Position numbers and translations under genes: made by a program. 14,442 bases of DNA from Bacillota bacterium. Lineage in GTDB: Bacteria; Bacillota; Clostridia; Acetivibrionales; DTU013. Shown here one piece after another: positions 7,458-14,442 of this stretch (its first letter is position 1; every line of letters begins with the position of its first letter). The stretch spans positions 1 through 14,442 of the forward strand of contig JAEYON010000135.1 in the NCBI GenBank assembly GCA_023411645.1, read 5' to 3'. The notes beneath the pieces were generated by a model. It worked only from the letters and a program-made list of their open reading frames with translations. It was not told where the DNA came from and did no database searches.

Positions 7458-8192
7458 GTTGGCAACCTCCCTTATTAAAGTTCCCTGCGAATCACTTAAG
7501 CTGGATCTGACGATAAGATTGACGCTGTATTTTTTGGCCATTTCAACCGACCTGTTGTGCAGAACATTTGCCCCGAGACTTGCCAATTCAAGCATTTCGT
7601 CATAGGAAATGTCTTCTAGTTTACTGGCGTTTTTAACGATCCGCGGATCAGCTGTAAACACGCCATCCACGTCCGTATAGATTTCACAGACATCCGCCTT
7701 CAATGCCGCCGCAAGTGCAACTGCCGTCGTGTCTGAGCCGCCTCTGCCCAACGTAGTGATGTCGCCATATTTGTTCCAGCCTTGAAAGCCGGCAACAATA
7801 ACAATGTTTTTTCCGTCCAGTTCTCTAAACAATCTCTCTGTGTCAATACTCTTAATTTTTGCATTTCCATGCTGGCTGTTTGTACTTATTCCCGCCTGGT
7901 ATCCTGTAAGTGATACAGCATGGCATCCCAGCTTCTCAATTGCCATTGCCATCAAAGCCATGGATATTTGTTCACCAGTTGACAGCAGAACATCCATTTC
8001 GCGTTTTGAAGCAGAAGAATTGATCTCACAAGCCTTAGCGATCAGGTCATCCGTTGTATCCCCCTGCGCTGATACGACAACTACTACTGAATTTCCCTCC
8101 CTGTAGGCTTTCACTGCCCGTTTGGCTGCATTGGTTATCCTCTCGGCGTTAGCCACAGAGGTCCCGCCATATTTTTGCACTATCAGACTCAT
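6972..8192 (-). CDS. lysC: Aspartate kinase (aspartokinase II type, alpha subunit)
   Basis: A 406-residue cytoplasmic enzyme that phosphorylates L-aspartate with ATP, the first step to lysine, diaminopimelate, threonine and methionine. The amino-acid-kinase domain spans about residues 1-245 with KYGGTSVAN at the N-terminus, STGEQISMALMA, and GRGGSDTTAVALAAAL followed by YTDVDGVFTADPRIV. Two ACT domains follow (about 262-335 and 343-400), the site of allosteric control by pathway end products. Size and layout match Bacillus LysC and Corynebacterium aspartokinase rather than the larger fused enzymes. GAGGAGG lies at good spacing before the ATG and inside the last codons of homoserine dehydrogenase, which ends 4 nt upstream, implying translational coupling. 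An internal in-frame start is described separately. Confidence 0.97.
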   Translation of the reverse strand: MSLIVQKYGGTSVANAERITNAAKRAVKAYREGNSVVVVVSAQGDTTDDLIAKACEINSSASKREMDVLLSTGEQISMALMAMAIEKLGCHAVSLTGYQAGISTNSQHGNAKIKSIDTERLFRELDGKNIVIVAGFQGWNKYGDITTLGRGGSDTTAVALAAALKADVCEIYTDVDGVFTADPRIVKNASKLEDISYDEMLELASLGANVLHNRSVEMAKKYSVNLIVRSSLSDSQGTLIREVANVEKMLIRGVTRDNDIARISVIGIEDKPGMAFKLFSLLAKERINIDVILQSVSTDETKDISFTIKKADMNKTLAVIEANLGLLNARQVKHSDKYSKVSVVGVGMVNNPGVAAMMFEALYDANINIHMISTSEMKISVLVNAQNAERAVNVIHDKFKLGEING

Positions 8193-8196
8193 TGAC

Positions 8197-9459
8197 TTAC
8201 TCCTCCTCTATCCTGACCACACTGAGTACTTCCCTGATGGAAGCTATCCCTTTTAATGCCTCTACGCATCCGGACAGCTTCTTTTCTGATGCTCTGGAGG
8301 TTGTGAACGCAAGCTCATTCCCCGAATCCTCACTTGATGCAGAATCCTTTCCTGGCATGGAAACTATTTCAAAAGTTCCAAATACCTTTCGTATATATTT
8401 TAAGGCTTCTTCTCGGTTTCTGACGGTAACCCGCACAAAATAACGGGTCTCGCTCTCCTCAAAGGGCACTGTATTATCATATTCTCTCCTTGTCCATAAA
8501 TTCTTACCAACCTCATTGTGTCTTGCAATATCAATAATGTCGGCAATTACTGCACTGGCCGTCGGAAGCTTCCCTGCTCCCCTTCCGTAAAACATGGCGT
8601 CCCCAATGGCGTCTCCCTTGACAACAATGCCGTTGAAAACGTCCTCAACATTAGCCAGGGGATGGTTCCGACTGATGATGGCCGGTGATACACGGGCAAA
8701 TATTTTATCACCCATCCTTTTGCTAATAGCGATCAGCTTAATTGTACTGTCCATGGCCTCGGCATATTGCATGTCGAGCAGGCTGATATTGGAAATCCCC
8801 TCGGTATGGATATTAGTCGAATCCACAAATTCATTATATGCGATAGAAGACAGAATAGCAATTTTTCTGCATGCATCAATCCCTTCAATATCAGCGGTTG
8901 GGTTCGATTCTGCGTACCCGTTCTGCTGTGCTTCTTTCAATGCTTCGTTGAAATCCTTGCCCTCCCTTTTCATCTGGGTCAGTATATAGTTCGTTGTTCC
9001 ATTCAATATCCCCGTAATGCCATTGATAACATTTGCGGCAAGGCACTGGCTCAGTGGTCTAATTATGGGGATCCCTCCGCCGACGCTTGCCTCAAACAGA
9101 TAACTAACTCCATTGTCCGCGGCCATTCTCAGAAGCTCCGGCCCATGGGTAGCAACAAGTTCCTTGTTGGAGGTCACTACATGCTTCCCTGCCGTAAATG
9201 CTCTTTGGGTATATTCATGAGCAATCCTAACTCCACCAATCGTTTCGACGACTACCTTTATGTCAGGGTCCTTAAAAACCTCGTCCGGATCCTTCGTAAG
9301 CAAGTCTGCATCCGGGCTGTCGGTTATATCCCTGATATCTAGTATCTTTTTTACAGTGATCTGCTCTCCAGCCCTGTCTGCTATGCTCTGACTGTTTTTT
9401 CGGATGACTTCGGCTACTCCCGAGCCTACGACACCATATCCTATAACCGCTATATGCAT
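8197..9459 (-). CDS. hom: Homoserine dehydrogenase
   Basis: A 420-residue NAD(P)-dependent oxidoreductase that reduces aspartate semialdehyde to homoserine, the branch point to threonine and methionine. The N-terminal Rossmann motif GYGVVGSG is at residues 7-14, TSNKELVATHG has its lysine at 99, GILNGTTNYILTQM follows, and ESNPTADIEGIDACRKIAI carries substrate-binding acids and the catalytic lysine. A C-terminal ACT domain (about 340-415, RYFVRVTVRNREEALKYI) is the usual threonine-feedback module. The frame opens 57 nt upstream at 9516, but that would overlap the preceding gene; the ATG at 9459 starts exactly at the cofactor fold and has AGAAGGGGGA upstream. It is 16 nt downstream of the ACT protein and 4 nt upstream of aspartokinase, so the three form one operon. 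Confidence 0.96.
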   Translation of the reverse strand: MHIAVIGYGVVGSGVAEVIRKNSQSIADRAGEQITVKKILDIRDITDSPDADLLTKDPDEVFKDPDIKVVVETIGGVRIAHEYTQRAFTAGKHVVTSNKELVATHGPELLRMAADNGVSYLFEASVGGGIPIIRPLSQCLAANVINGITGILNGTTNYILTQMKREGKDFNEALKEAQQNGYAESNPTADIEGIDACRKIAILSSIAYNEFVDSTNIHTEGISNISLLDMQYAEAMDSTIKLIAISKRMGDKIFARVSPAIISRNHPLANVEDVFNGIVVKGDAIGDAMFYGRGAGKLPTASAVIADIIDIARHNEVGKNLWTRREYDNTVPFEESETRYFVRVTVRNREEALKYIRKVFGTFEIVSMPGKDSASSEDSGNELAFTTSRASEKKLSGCVEALKGIASIREVLSVVRIEEE

Positions 9460-9475
9460 AAAATCAGTCCCCCTT

Positions 9476-9919
9476 CTAGTCCCGTGCCAGTATCTCCTGT
9501 CTTCGTACGCCTTCAATCTCCCCGATATGCTCCATCAGCTCTCCGATATCCATCTTCATCCCGGTGGTTGCAATGGATACGGTCACGTCCGCTAATCCAT
9601 TGATTGGGACATTCTGGTTGATCGTTATGATATTTGCTTTAGCCTTAGCAATCTTGTTGATAATACTTGAGAGTATACCCGCAAAGTCCTCTACAACAAA
9701 GAACAGGGTGATCACTCTTCCTCTTGATGTCTCATAGAACGGAAAGACAAAATCCTTGTATTTGTAAAAGGCACTTCTGCTAAGCCCCGCTTCTTTTACA
9801 GCTTCATTGACAGTCTTAATCCGGCCTGTACTCAATATCTTTTTCACTTCGATAACCTTCGAGAACACATCCGGCAAAATAGCGCTATCAACCAAAAAAT
9901 AAGTTGAATTGTTATCCAT
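9476..9919 (-). CDS. pheB: ACT domain-containing protein, PheB/UPF0735 family
   Basis: A 147-residue protein of the UPF0735 family. The first third has a helix-turn-helix-like segment (about residues 23-52, TVNEAVKEAGLSRSAFYKYKD); the rest is one ACT domain (about 65-145, RVITLFFVVEDFAGILSSII, then INQNVPINGLADVTVSI), a fold that binds amino acids. Bacillus PheB has the same length; its biochemical role is not settled despite the name. Start choice: the frame extends upstream to 10000, across the promoter, whereas ATG at 9919 has AAAGGAG 6 nt upstream and gives the family length. It is the first gene of the operon with homoserine dehydrogenase and aspartokinase. With those two, three consecutive products carry ACT domains, suggesting it helps tune aspartate-family synthesis; that role is inference. 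Confidence 0.9.
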   Translation of the reverse strand: MDNNSTYFLVDSAILPDVFSKVIEVKKILSTGRIKTVNEAVKEAGLSRSAFYKYKDFVFPFYETSRGRVITLFFVVEDFAGILSSIINKIAKAKANIITINQNVPINGLADVTVSIATTGMKMDIGELMEHIGEIEGVRRQEILARD

Positions 9920-9931
9920 TCTCGCTCCTTT

Positions 9932-9959
9932 TCTGTCCGTGACAGGCGCACATTTGTGC
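9932..9959 (-). promoter_or_regulatory. Two small inverted repeats in the leader of the pheB-hom-lysC operon
   Basis: CTGTC/GACAG around CGT (9932-9944) and GCACA/TGTGC around TT (9948-9959) lie side by side between the promoter and the pheB start codon. They could be weak hairpins in the roughly 45-nt leader or an operator. Neither has a T tract or resembles a known riboswitch or T-box. Confidence 0.3.
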
Positions 9960-9971
9960 TCCGTTTGAGTA

Positions 9972-10000
9972 ATACTAGCATATATGCAAAGAAAAATCAA
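9972..10000 (-). promoter_or_regulatory. Sigma-A-type promoter of the pheB-hom-lysC operon
   Basis: On the minus strand TTGATT (9995-10000) is followed after 17 bp by TAGTAT (9972-9977), with TGC directly before the -10 box, which gives an extended -10. The start is expected near 9965, about 45 nt before the ATG. The leader is too short for a lysine riboswitch or T-box. The -35 box is 9 bp from the edge of the large palindrome at 10010-10207. Confidence 0.65.
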
Positions 10001-10009
10001 TAGTTTTTT

Positions 10010-10207
10010 GGATATTGTACAACACCGGAAACAAGAGCTTCATTTGCAAGAGATGTATAGTTCAACTCAGGCAAGCCGAAACTCACAAAAATGCATAAAA
10101 TATTATTTGTTGCATTTTTGCTCAAACAGTCGGCTTGCTATTCCTCGTTCTGACAATACATCTCTAAGCTGCATTGCGCAAAAGTTTTCTTTTATTGCAC
10201 AATATCC
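10010..10207. repeat. 198-bp imperfect palindrome (MITE-like element or large RNA hairpin)
   Basis: Four paired segments nest in order: GGATATTGT (10010-10018) with ACAATATCC (10199-10207); AGAGATGTAT (10049-10058) with 10156-10165; GCAAGCCGA (10071-10079) with 10130-10138; CAAAAATGCA (10086-10095) with 10111-10120. All four are perfect; the stretches between them are diverged and of similar length on both arms, and the apex is a 15-nt AT-rich loop. The paired coordinates sum to 20217, 20214, 20209 and 20206, as expected for one symmetrical structure. It fills most of the 372-bp space between the lipoprotein gene and pheB. No transposase and no clear target-site duplication were seen. It may be a non-autonomous mobile element with inverted ends, or a non-coding RNA; neither strand has a T tract that would make it a terminator. 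Confidence 0.75.
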
Positions 10208-10291
10208 ATGATGATAATGACTATTTAGATACCGACAGGCTTAAGCAGCCATGATGATTACCCATACAAGGGTACTGAACAGTCAGGTGCA

Positions 10292-11896
10292 TTATTTTTC
10301 AGATAAAAGGATCGTCTCATTATTCTTGAGAAAGGATTTTTCCCAGCTGGGCACATACTCCGACAAAGACCATTCAGCCATAATGACACTGCTGCCTTCC
10401 CGAAGTGTATAGCGGTCAAGCGGTTCATTCGCAAGTTTTTTATTCTCAATACCGTATATCAGGATCTCGTCGGTCGTTAATACAACGGCTATGTCCTGAT
10501 TGGGGGAGGTGTAAATATCAACCGCATGAGGAAGCTTATCCTTCATCTCCGTCCATGGGATCTGCAGAATATCATATGCCACCATATTTGCGGGTGGAAT
10601 CAGATTCAGATTGAAATCTACATAGGGAAGTTGACCTTGCCTGCCCAAATCAACCCTGCCTTTAAAAAACCAGTGCCCAGTTTTCCTGTAAAGTGCAAAG
10701 TTCTTCTCCTGAGACTTTTCATCAATACTAACAAGCACGTTCTGCCCAGATTTCTCCATTAATTCCGAAATGGCACTCTCCATAGCAATACTACCGCTCT
10801 CTCCGGTCAGGTCCGATATAGTGATCCCGTCCAGATAGTCTAAATTGTCAATCGGAAGCGTTCTTAGCGTTTTTTTAGCTTCTCTTCCAGATTGTTCACC
10901 TTTCGTATCATATACTGTATTCTCAACGCATACATAATCGTTGCCTATATATACGATTTCTTTTCTCAGGCTGGTTTCGATGCGTTCTGTTGTATTGCTG
11001 AAGGCATCTACTTTATGTAGTATTGTTGTATTTGCTGTCTTTTCCTTGCTTGACACCTTGGCGGCTACAAGAGTATCCTGCGTGCCATCCCGTTCCAATC
11101 TCTTTTCCATTCTGACCTTCCAGAATCCGTCCATCCTAGGCAGATAGATGTCATCAGCATAGTATACAGGGCCAAGAGTCCGGTCAGTACTGGATATCCA
11201 ATATGTGCCATAAATGTAATCTCCCAGTCCATCCTCTGTCTTAACGGGGATCCGCACCCCTAGCAGCAGCCCTGATCGAGGCACCGATTCCGTAGCTTTC
11301 TCTTTCAGATATTCTTCCCGATGGGTTGTTCCATTTGTGATATTCTGTACCCCAGGGGATTTGTCAGAAATCTTTTCCATACAATAGTATCGATCCTCAA
11401 TGACCGCTATTATCTTATCATTTGAGCCCTTTATAAATTCAAGAAGGAAATTATCATCTGAGTAAACGGTAATCACATAGGCCTCATTGTCATTAAAACT
11501 CAATTTCTCTGGAATGACGCCATTTTTATGCAAAAAATACTCATTGACATTGACCCTTTTGATTTTGTAGCTGACTTTTTCATAATAATTACCTGAAAAG
11601 GAAATGGCCTGCGCCGAAAGGCTGATAGTATCGCCAACTGGTGGTTCATTTGCCGCCATAGACTCCTCATCAAGCTCCGCATCCAGGCAATCCTTCAATC
11701 GCCATGTACCAGCCACGGGGATCTCCAGATTTGATGGCCGTTCTATCCGGTCTTCACTGTCAGAAATCACTGTTGAACATCCGCACAGTACCGTAAATAA
11801 GGCTATAACTATCAAAATTTTAGAAACTAGCATCATTTTTGAGCCTGATTTAGTATTTGAAATTACTATCATACCTGAGATTATTCTCAGCATCAT
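10292..11896 (-). CDS. Unrecognised lipoprotein, third gene of the two-component operon
   Basis: A 534-residue protein of no family I recognise. The N-terminus has a hydrophobic stretch ending in LCGCS, a plausible lipobox with Cys40 as the lipidated residue, so it should be anchored outside the cytoplasmic membrane. After it comes a beta-rich, charged region: residues about 60-180 read like a lipocalin/META-type sheet (VAGTWRLKDCLD, GNYYEKVSYKI), and the C-terminal half has repeated strand-like blocks. The ATG at 11896 overlaps the kinase stop as ATGA and has GAGGTGG just upstream, arguing for coupled translation; methionines at residues 21-22 would give a more normal signal-peptide length but lack a ribosome binding site. 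Cotranscription suggests it works with the kinase, as an accessory sensor or a target of its response. Function unknown. Confidence 0.8.
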   Translation of the reverse strand: MMLRIISGMIVISNTKSGSKMMLVSKILIVIALFTVLCGCSTVISDSEDRIERPSNLEIPVAGTWRLKDCLDAELDEESMAANEPPVGDTISLSAQAISFSGNYYEKVSYKIKRVNVNEYFLHKNGVIPEKLSFNDNEAYVITVYSDDNFLLEFIKGSNDKIIAVIEDRYYCMEKISDKSPGVQNITNGTTHREEYLKEKATESVPRSGLLLGVRIPVKTEDGLGDYIYGTYWISSTDRTLGPVYYADDIYLPRMDGFWKVRMEKRLERDGTQDTLVAAKVSSKEKTANTTILHKVDAFSNTTERIETSLRKEIVYIGNDYVCVENTVYDTKGEQSGREAKKTLRTLPIDNLDYLDGITISDLTGESGSIAMESAISELMEKSGQNVLVSIDEKSQEKNFALYRKTGHWFFKGRVDLGRQGQLPYVDFNLNLIPPANMVAYDILQIPWTEMKDKLPHAVDIYTSPNQDIAVVLTTDEILIYGIENKKLANEPLDRYTLREGSSVIMAEWSLSEYVPSWEKSFLKNNETILLSEK

Positions 11897-13299
11897 GCCA
11901 CCTCGCCATCAGTAACTGCAGGAATACGGATCACAACCTTTGTCCCTTTACCTGCCGCACTGTAAATTGAAAAGCTGCCATTCATCAACCTGATGATCTC
12001 CTCACATATCGACAGACCAATTCCGTTGCCCAATTTACTGTTCTTTCCCTTAAAAAACTTTTCTTTGATATACGGCATTTCATCTGCTGCTATCCCACAG
12101 CCGGTGTCAATGACGGTGAAAATTATCTCGCCTCCGCTGGCTTCAGTCTGAAACAGTATACTACCCCCCGCCTGTGTAAATCGAAAGGCATTGTCCAGAA
12201 TATTGATAATGACCTGCTTGAGCCTATTTCCATCCGTTACTATATCCGGCAGTTCGCCATCCGCCTCCACACTAAAACGCAGCCCTTCTCTGGCCGCTCT
12301 CGGAGCCAGCTGCCTGCCGACTGTATCGACAAATTCGTGCAGTCTTACCAACTCTTTTTTAATACTGAGTTTTTCAGAAACAAGTCTCGAAAAATCCAGC
12401 AGCTCCTCTACCATTGCTGTCAGACGGTCGCATTCCTTTTCAATGATATCAAGCCCCGTATCAAAAAGCTCGCTGTCCTCCTGTCCCACCTCCATCAGCG
12501 TAACCGCCCAGCCCTTGATAGAAGTCAGAGGAGTTCGTAATTCATGAGATATTGAAGATATAAAATTATTTTTTAATTTATCTCTTTTTTCTATCTCATC
12601 CGCTAAATAATTGAGTGTATCTGACAGCTTTCCTATTTCATCGTTATATGCCCTTTTACTTCTGACCCGAAAATCTCCTGAAGCCATTTGGGCAGCAACC
12701 GTGGTGACCTTTTTTAAGGGATTGATGATAGTGTTTGAAAGCAGAAAGCTCAATACAACAGATGCAGCTGTTACAGCCAATCCGATTATTGCAAAGACCA
12801 TAGCTATGGCATGAACATCTTCATTTACTTGCCTAAGCGTGCTGATAAAGCGCAGTACGCCGACCGTAGATCCATCCGCCTGAAGAACGGCTGAAACCGC
12901 CATGATCCCACTGCTGTCATAAGATACCTTGCCGACCCACGTACCTTTACCGTTTCTAAGGGCTTCTTCAACGTCAGGCAGGCGTTCATCCTCCACTGGC
13001 ATATAGCCAATCGAATCCATCAAAACCTTCCCATCAGCATCAATGATCTGCACCTGCGCATTGGTCTGCTTCCAGAAGGTATCCACATTATTAAGCACAT
13101 TATCCGACAGGGATGCATCAGAAAAATATCTTGAGTACAGCTCGCAGGAAATTTTCAACTGGTTATGCAGGTTGGTCTCAAGGTTATTATAGTAATTGGC
13201 GCGTACAATATTGATAATCAAGGTTTCGAGAACCAGGACCGTTAAAAAGATAATAACTATGAAGCCAAAGGCCATTTTCTTTCGGATGCTCAGTGTCAT
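11893..13299 (-). CDS. Membrane sensor histidine kinase
   Basis: A 468-residue class I kinase. One membrane helix at about residues 11-33 and another at about 164-186 flank an outside domain of about 130 residues with a PAS/Cache-like pattern (AQVQIIDADGKVLMDS, later GVLRFISTL). A HAMP linker follows (about 187-240), then the dimerisation domain with phosphoacceptor His252 in SISHELRTPL, and an ATPase domain with N box (KQVIINILDNAF), G1 (DTGCGIAADE), F box (KEKFFKG) and G2 (GNGIGLSICEEI). All catalytic motifs are intact. It resembles PhoR/WalK-type kinases; the stimulus is unknown. Its start overlaps the stop of the response regulator by 4 nt and its stop overlaps the lipoprotein start by 4 nt, so the three are a tight operon. 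Confidence 0.95.
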   Translation of the reverse strand: MTLSIRKKMAFGFIVIIFLTVLVLETLIINIVRANYYNNLETNLHNQLKISCELYSRYFSDASLSDNVLNNVDTFWKQTNAQVQIIDADGKVLMDSIGYMPVEDERLPDVEEALRNGKGTWVGKVSYDSSGIMAVSAVLQADGSTVGVLRFISTLRQVNEDVHAIAMVFAIIGLAVTAASVVLSFLLSNTIINPLKKVTTVAAQMASGDFRVRSKRAYNDEIGKLSDTLNYLADEIEKRDKLKNNFISSISHELRTPLTSIKGWAVTLMEVGQEDSELFDTGLDIIEKECDRLTAMVEELLDFSRLVSEKLSIKKELVRLHEFVDTVGRQLAPRAAREGLRFSVEADGELPDIVTDGNRLKQVIINILDNAFRFTQAGGSILFQTEASGGEIIFTVIDTGCGIAADEMPYIKEKFFKGKNSKLGNGIGLSICEEIIRLMNGSFSIYSAAGKGTKVVIRIPAVTDGEVA

Positions 13300-13994
13300 T
13301 TCTCACACCATCTGTAGCCAAAGCCCCAAACTGTTTCAATATATTGAGGTTTCGAGGGATCTTCTTCGATTTTTTCTCTTATCCTTCTTATGTAAACATC
13401 CAATGTCTTTAAATCACCAAAATAGTTTTTTCCCCAAACGGCGTTGAAAAGCTCGTTCCTGCTCAGCGCCCTGCCCACATTTGACATAAACATTTTCAAA
13501 ACGGAGAACTCAGTTGGCGTAAGCTCGATTTCAACATCATCTTTATAGAATTTCTGTGATTTCAGATCCATCGTCAGATTCTTGTAAACAAGCGGCGTCT
13601 CATCCGGCATTTTAAGCCTTTCAGATCTGCGCAGCACCGAGCGTATCCTTGCTGTAAGCTCTCTGGGATTAAAGGGTTTTACCATATAATCGTCTGCCCC
13701 GATCTCAAGCCCGGTTATCTTATCAATATCCTGGCCTCTTGCGGTCAGCATTATGATTATCAACTCCGGCATTTCCTCCCTCAGTCTGGCACACACCTGA
13801 AAGCCATCTATCCCAGGCAGCATAACATCAAGCACCATCACTTCAGGCTTGTACGCGGCAGCCATCTCCAGACCTTTTTCTCCCGTTTCTGCTTCAAGCA
13901 CGTCAAAACCGCTGCGTTCAAGGTTTATTGCAATAAACTGCCTAATTGATGACTCATCTTCCACAACAAGTACTTTAATTTTGACCTCGTTCAT
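13296..13994 (-). CDS. Response regulator, OmpR/PhoB family
   Basis: A 232-residue transcription factor. The receiver domain (about residues 5-120) has the acidic pair in VVEDES, the phosphoacceptor Asp56 in VMVLDVMLPGIDGF, the conserved Thr in IIMLTARGQ, and the Lys in DDYMVKPFNPREL. The C-terminal winged helix (about 135-230) has LTPTEFSVLKMF, the recognition helix LKTLDVYIRRIREKIE, and ends in ETVWGFGYRW. Start choice: a further ATG lies at 14006 without a ribosome binding site; the ATG at 13994 has GGGG about 7 nt upstream and is preferred. It is phosphorylated by the kinase encoded immediately downstream (4-nt ATGA overlap). Its promoter should lie between 13995 and 14076 but no convincing boxes were seen. 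Confidence 0.95.
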   Translation of the reverse strand: MNEVKIKVLVVEDESSIRQFIAINLERSGFDVLEAETGEKGLEMAAAYKPEVMVLDVMLPGIDGFQVCARLREEMPELIIIMLTARGQDIDKITGLEIGADDYMVKPFNPRELTARIRSVLRRSERLKMPDETPLVYKNLTMDLKSQKFYKDDVEIELTPTEFSVLKMFMSNVGRALSRNELFNAVWGKNYFGDLKTLDVYIRRIREKIEEDPSKPQYIETVWGFGYRWCEK

Positions 13995-14076
13995 TTTTAT
14001 CCCCATTCGCTAAAAAACTTGGTCCCGCAAAAAACGATAATATTATTCTACATTATTTTTACTATAGCTTCCACTG

Positions 14077-14106
14077 AAAAAAAAGAGGCCATTTTACATG
14101 CTGGCC
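14077..14106 (-). terminator. Factor-independent terminator after the sigma-like gene
   Basis: On the minus strand GGCCA pairs with TGGCC (14102-14106 with 14087-14091) around a 10-nt loop, followed by TC and eight T. The stem contains the last codons and stop of the 96-residue gene. It should separate that gene from the response regulator operon. The stem is short, so termination may be partial. Confidence 0.6.
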
Positions 14107-14384
14107 GCCAGAGCGTTTTTATCTGATATGTATGCATTTTGCCGAATGATCTTATCAGCGGTCTTGTAAATATCACAAATCAAGCTGCGATTAGGATGCG
14201 ATAAAAGCAACTCAAAAACCTTAACAAAGACCTCCTGCGTAAGTTGACCGGCTCGAAACTCATTTCCGCATTCATCGAGCATGAGCATATAAATTCTGCC
14301 TTTATGAGGCTTGATAAGCTCCTCATAAGCTTCTACACAACCGTTACGAGCAGATATGTTGAGTTGTCTTTCGTAATCATTCAT
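14094..14384 (-). CDS. Small protein resembling sigma-70 region 2 only
   Basis: A 96-residue protein. Residues about 8-60 (ARNGCVEAYEELIKPHKGRIY, then GNEFRAGQLTQEVFVKVFELL) have the pattern of region 2 of extracytoplasmic-function sigma factors, where a GD.EAFE.L...Y...IY opening is followed by a DLTQEVFLKAF-like helix that contacts core polymerase and the -10 element. Here the acidic residues that normally precede LTQEVF are replaced by RAGQ, and there is no region 4; the gene stops in its own terminator. GGAGG lies 10 nt before the ATG, and the gene is in its own unit, upstream of the two-component operon. It may be a degenerate sigma factor, a polymerase-binding regulator, or half of a split sigma factor whose partner lies beyond the window. 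The similarity is my reading of the sequence, not a database match. Confidence 0.6.
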   Translation of the reverse strand: MNDYERQLNISARNGCVEAYEELIKPHKGRIYMLMLDECGNEFRAGQLTQEVFVKVFELLLSHPNRSLICDIYKTADKIIRQNAYISDKNALAASM

Positions 14385-14442
14385 TTGTTTGCAGCCTCCA
14401 CTTATATCATATCTATTGGCGGGAAATAAAAAATTAAAATTT

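Noticed and set aside
8767..9342. A 191-codon plus-strand open frame opposite homoserine dehydrogenase.
   Set aside because: It is the antisense shadow of a well-conserved enzyme, with no recognisable protein features.
9460..9516. A 19-residue N-terminal extension of homoserine dehydrogenase.
   Set aside because: It would overlap the preceding gene, and the ATG at 9459 has a strong ribosome binding site and begins exactly at the Rossmann fold.
9920..9970. Lysine riboswitch or T-box leader upstream of the aspartokinase operon.
   Set aside because: The leader from the predicted start is about 45 nt and lacks the conserved T-box and riboswitch elements.
10103..10174. A 23-codon open frame on the minus strand within one arm of the large palindrome.
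   Set aside because: No ribosome binding site precedes its ATG, and its sequence is dictated by the palindrome symmetry.
10206..10258. Direct repeat CCATGATGAT at 10206-10215 and 10249-10258, considered as a target-site duplication of the palindromic element.
   Set aside because: Both copies lie on the same side of the element, so they cannot flank it; 10 bp of low-complexity sequence may recur by chance.
10259..10274. Hairpin TACCC/GGGTA after the lipoprotein gene, considered as its terminator.
   Set aside because: The stem is only 5 bp and no T tract follows on the minus strand.

Overview
The window (about 14.4 kb) looks like chromosomal DNA of an anaerobic member of the Firmicutes, class Clostridia. 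The basis is a citrate-synthase gene of the Re-face (isopropylmalate/homocitrate-synthase-like) type next to aconitase, strong GGAGG-type ribosome binding sites, near-consensus TTGACA-N17-TAxAAT promoters, an ACT-domain PheB-like protein upstream of homoserine dehydrogenase, and an ECF vitamin-transporter S component. Genus cannot be fixed from the sequence. No rRNA, tRNA, CRISPR, phage or intact transposon was seen. Nearly all genes lie on the minus strand; only the chemotaxis gene is on plus.

Region 1 (1-4163, minus): a three-gene operon, Re-type citrate synthase, aconitase, GntR/FCD regulator. It forms the entry to the oxidative half of an incomplete TCA cycle (acetyl-CoA + oxaloacetate to citrate to isocitrate, toward 2-oxoglutarate and glutamate). 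Its promoter is a near-perfect TTGACA-17-TACAAT. A 12-bp palindrome covers the -10 box, and four TTGTAT hexamers spaced exactly 8 bp run from it into the transcribed region. This is a likely operator for the GntR protein at the end of the operon.

Region 2 (4164-6350): a divergent chemotaxis transducer without an extracellular sensor domain, a factor-independent terminator, and a minus-strand ECF S component with its own strong promoter. Behind that promoter lies a 23-bp direct repeat of unknown origin.

Region 3 (6362-10000, minus): an operon pheB-like ACT protein, homoserine dehydrogenase, aspartokinase, followed after 82 nt by a corrinoid adenosyltransferase. The aspartokinase gene has a strong ribosome binding site and GTG in frame at codon 246, the hallmark of an independently translated beta subunit as in Bacillus aspartokinase II. 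The operon promoter sits 9 bp from a 198-bp imperfect palindrome (10010-10207), the most unusual non-coding structure here.

Region 4 (10292-14442, minus): a PhoB/OmpR response regulator, a sensor histidine kinase and a 534-residue unrecognised lipoprotein, joined by two 4-nt ATGA overlaps. Upstream, separated by a terminator, is a 96-residue protein that resembles only region 2 of ECF sigma factors.
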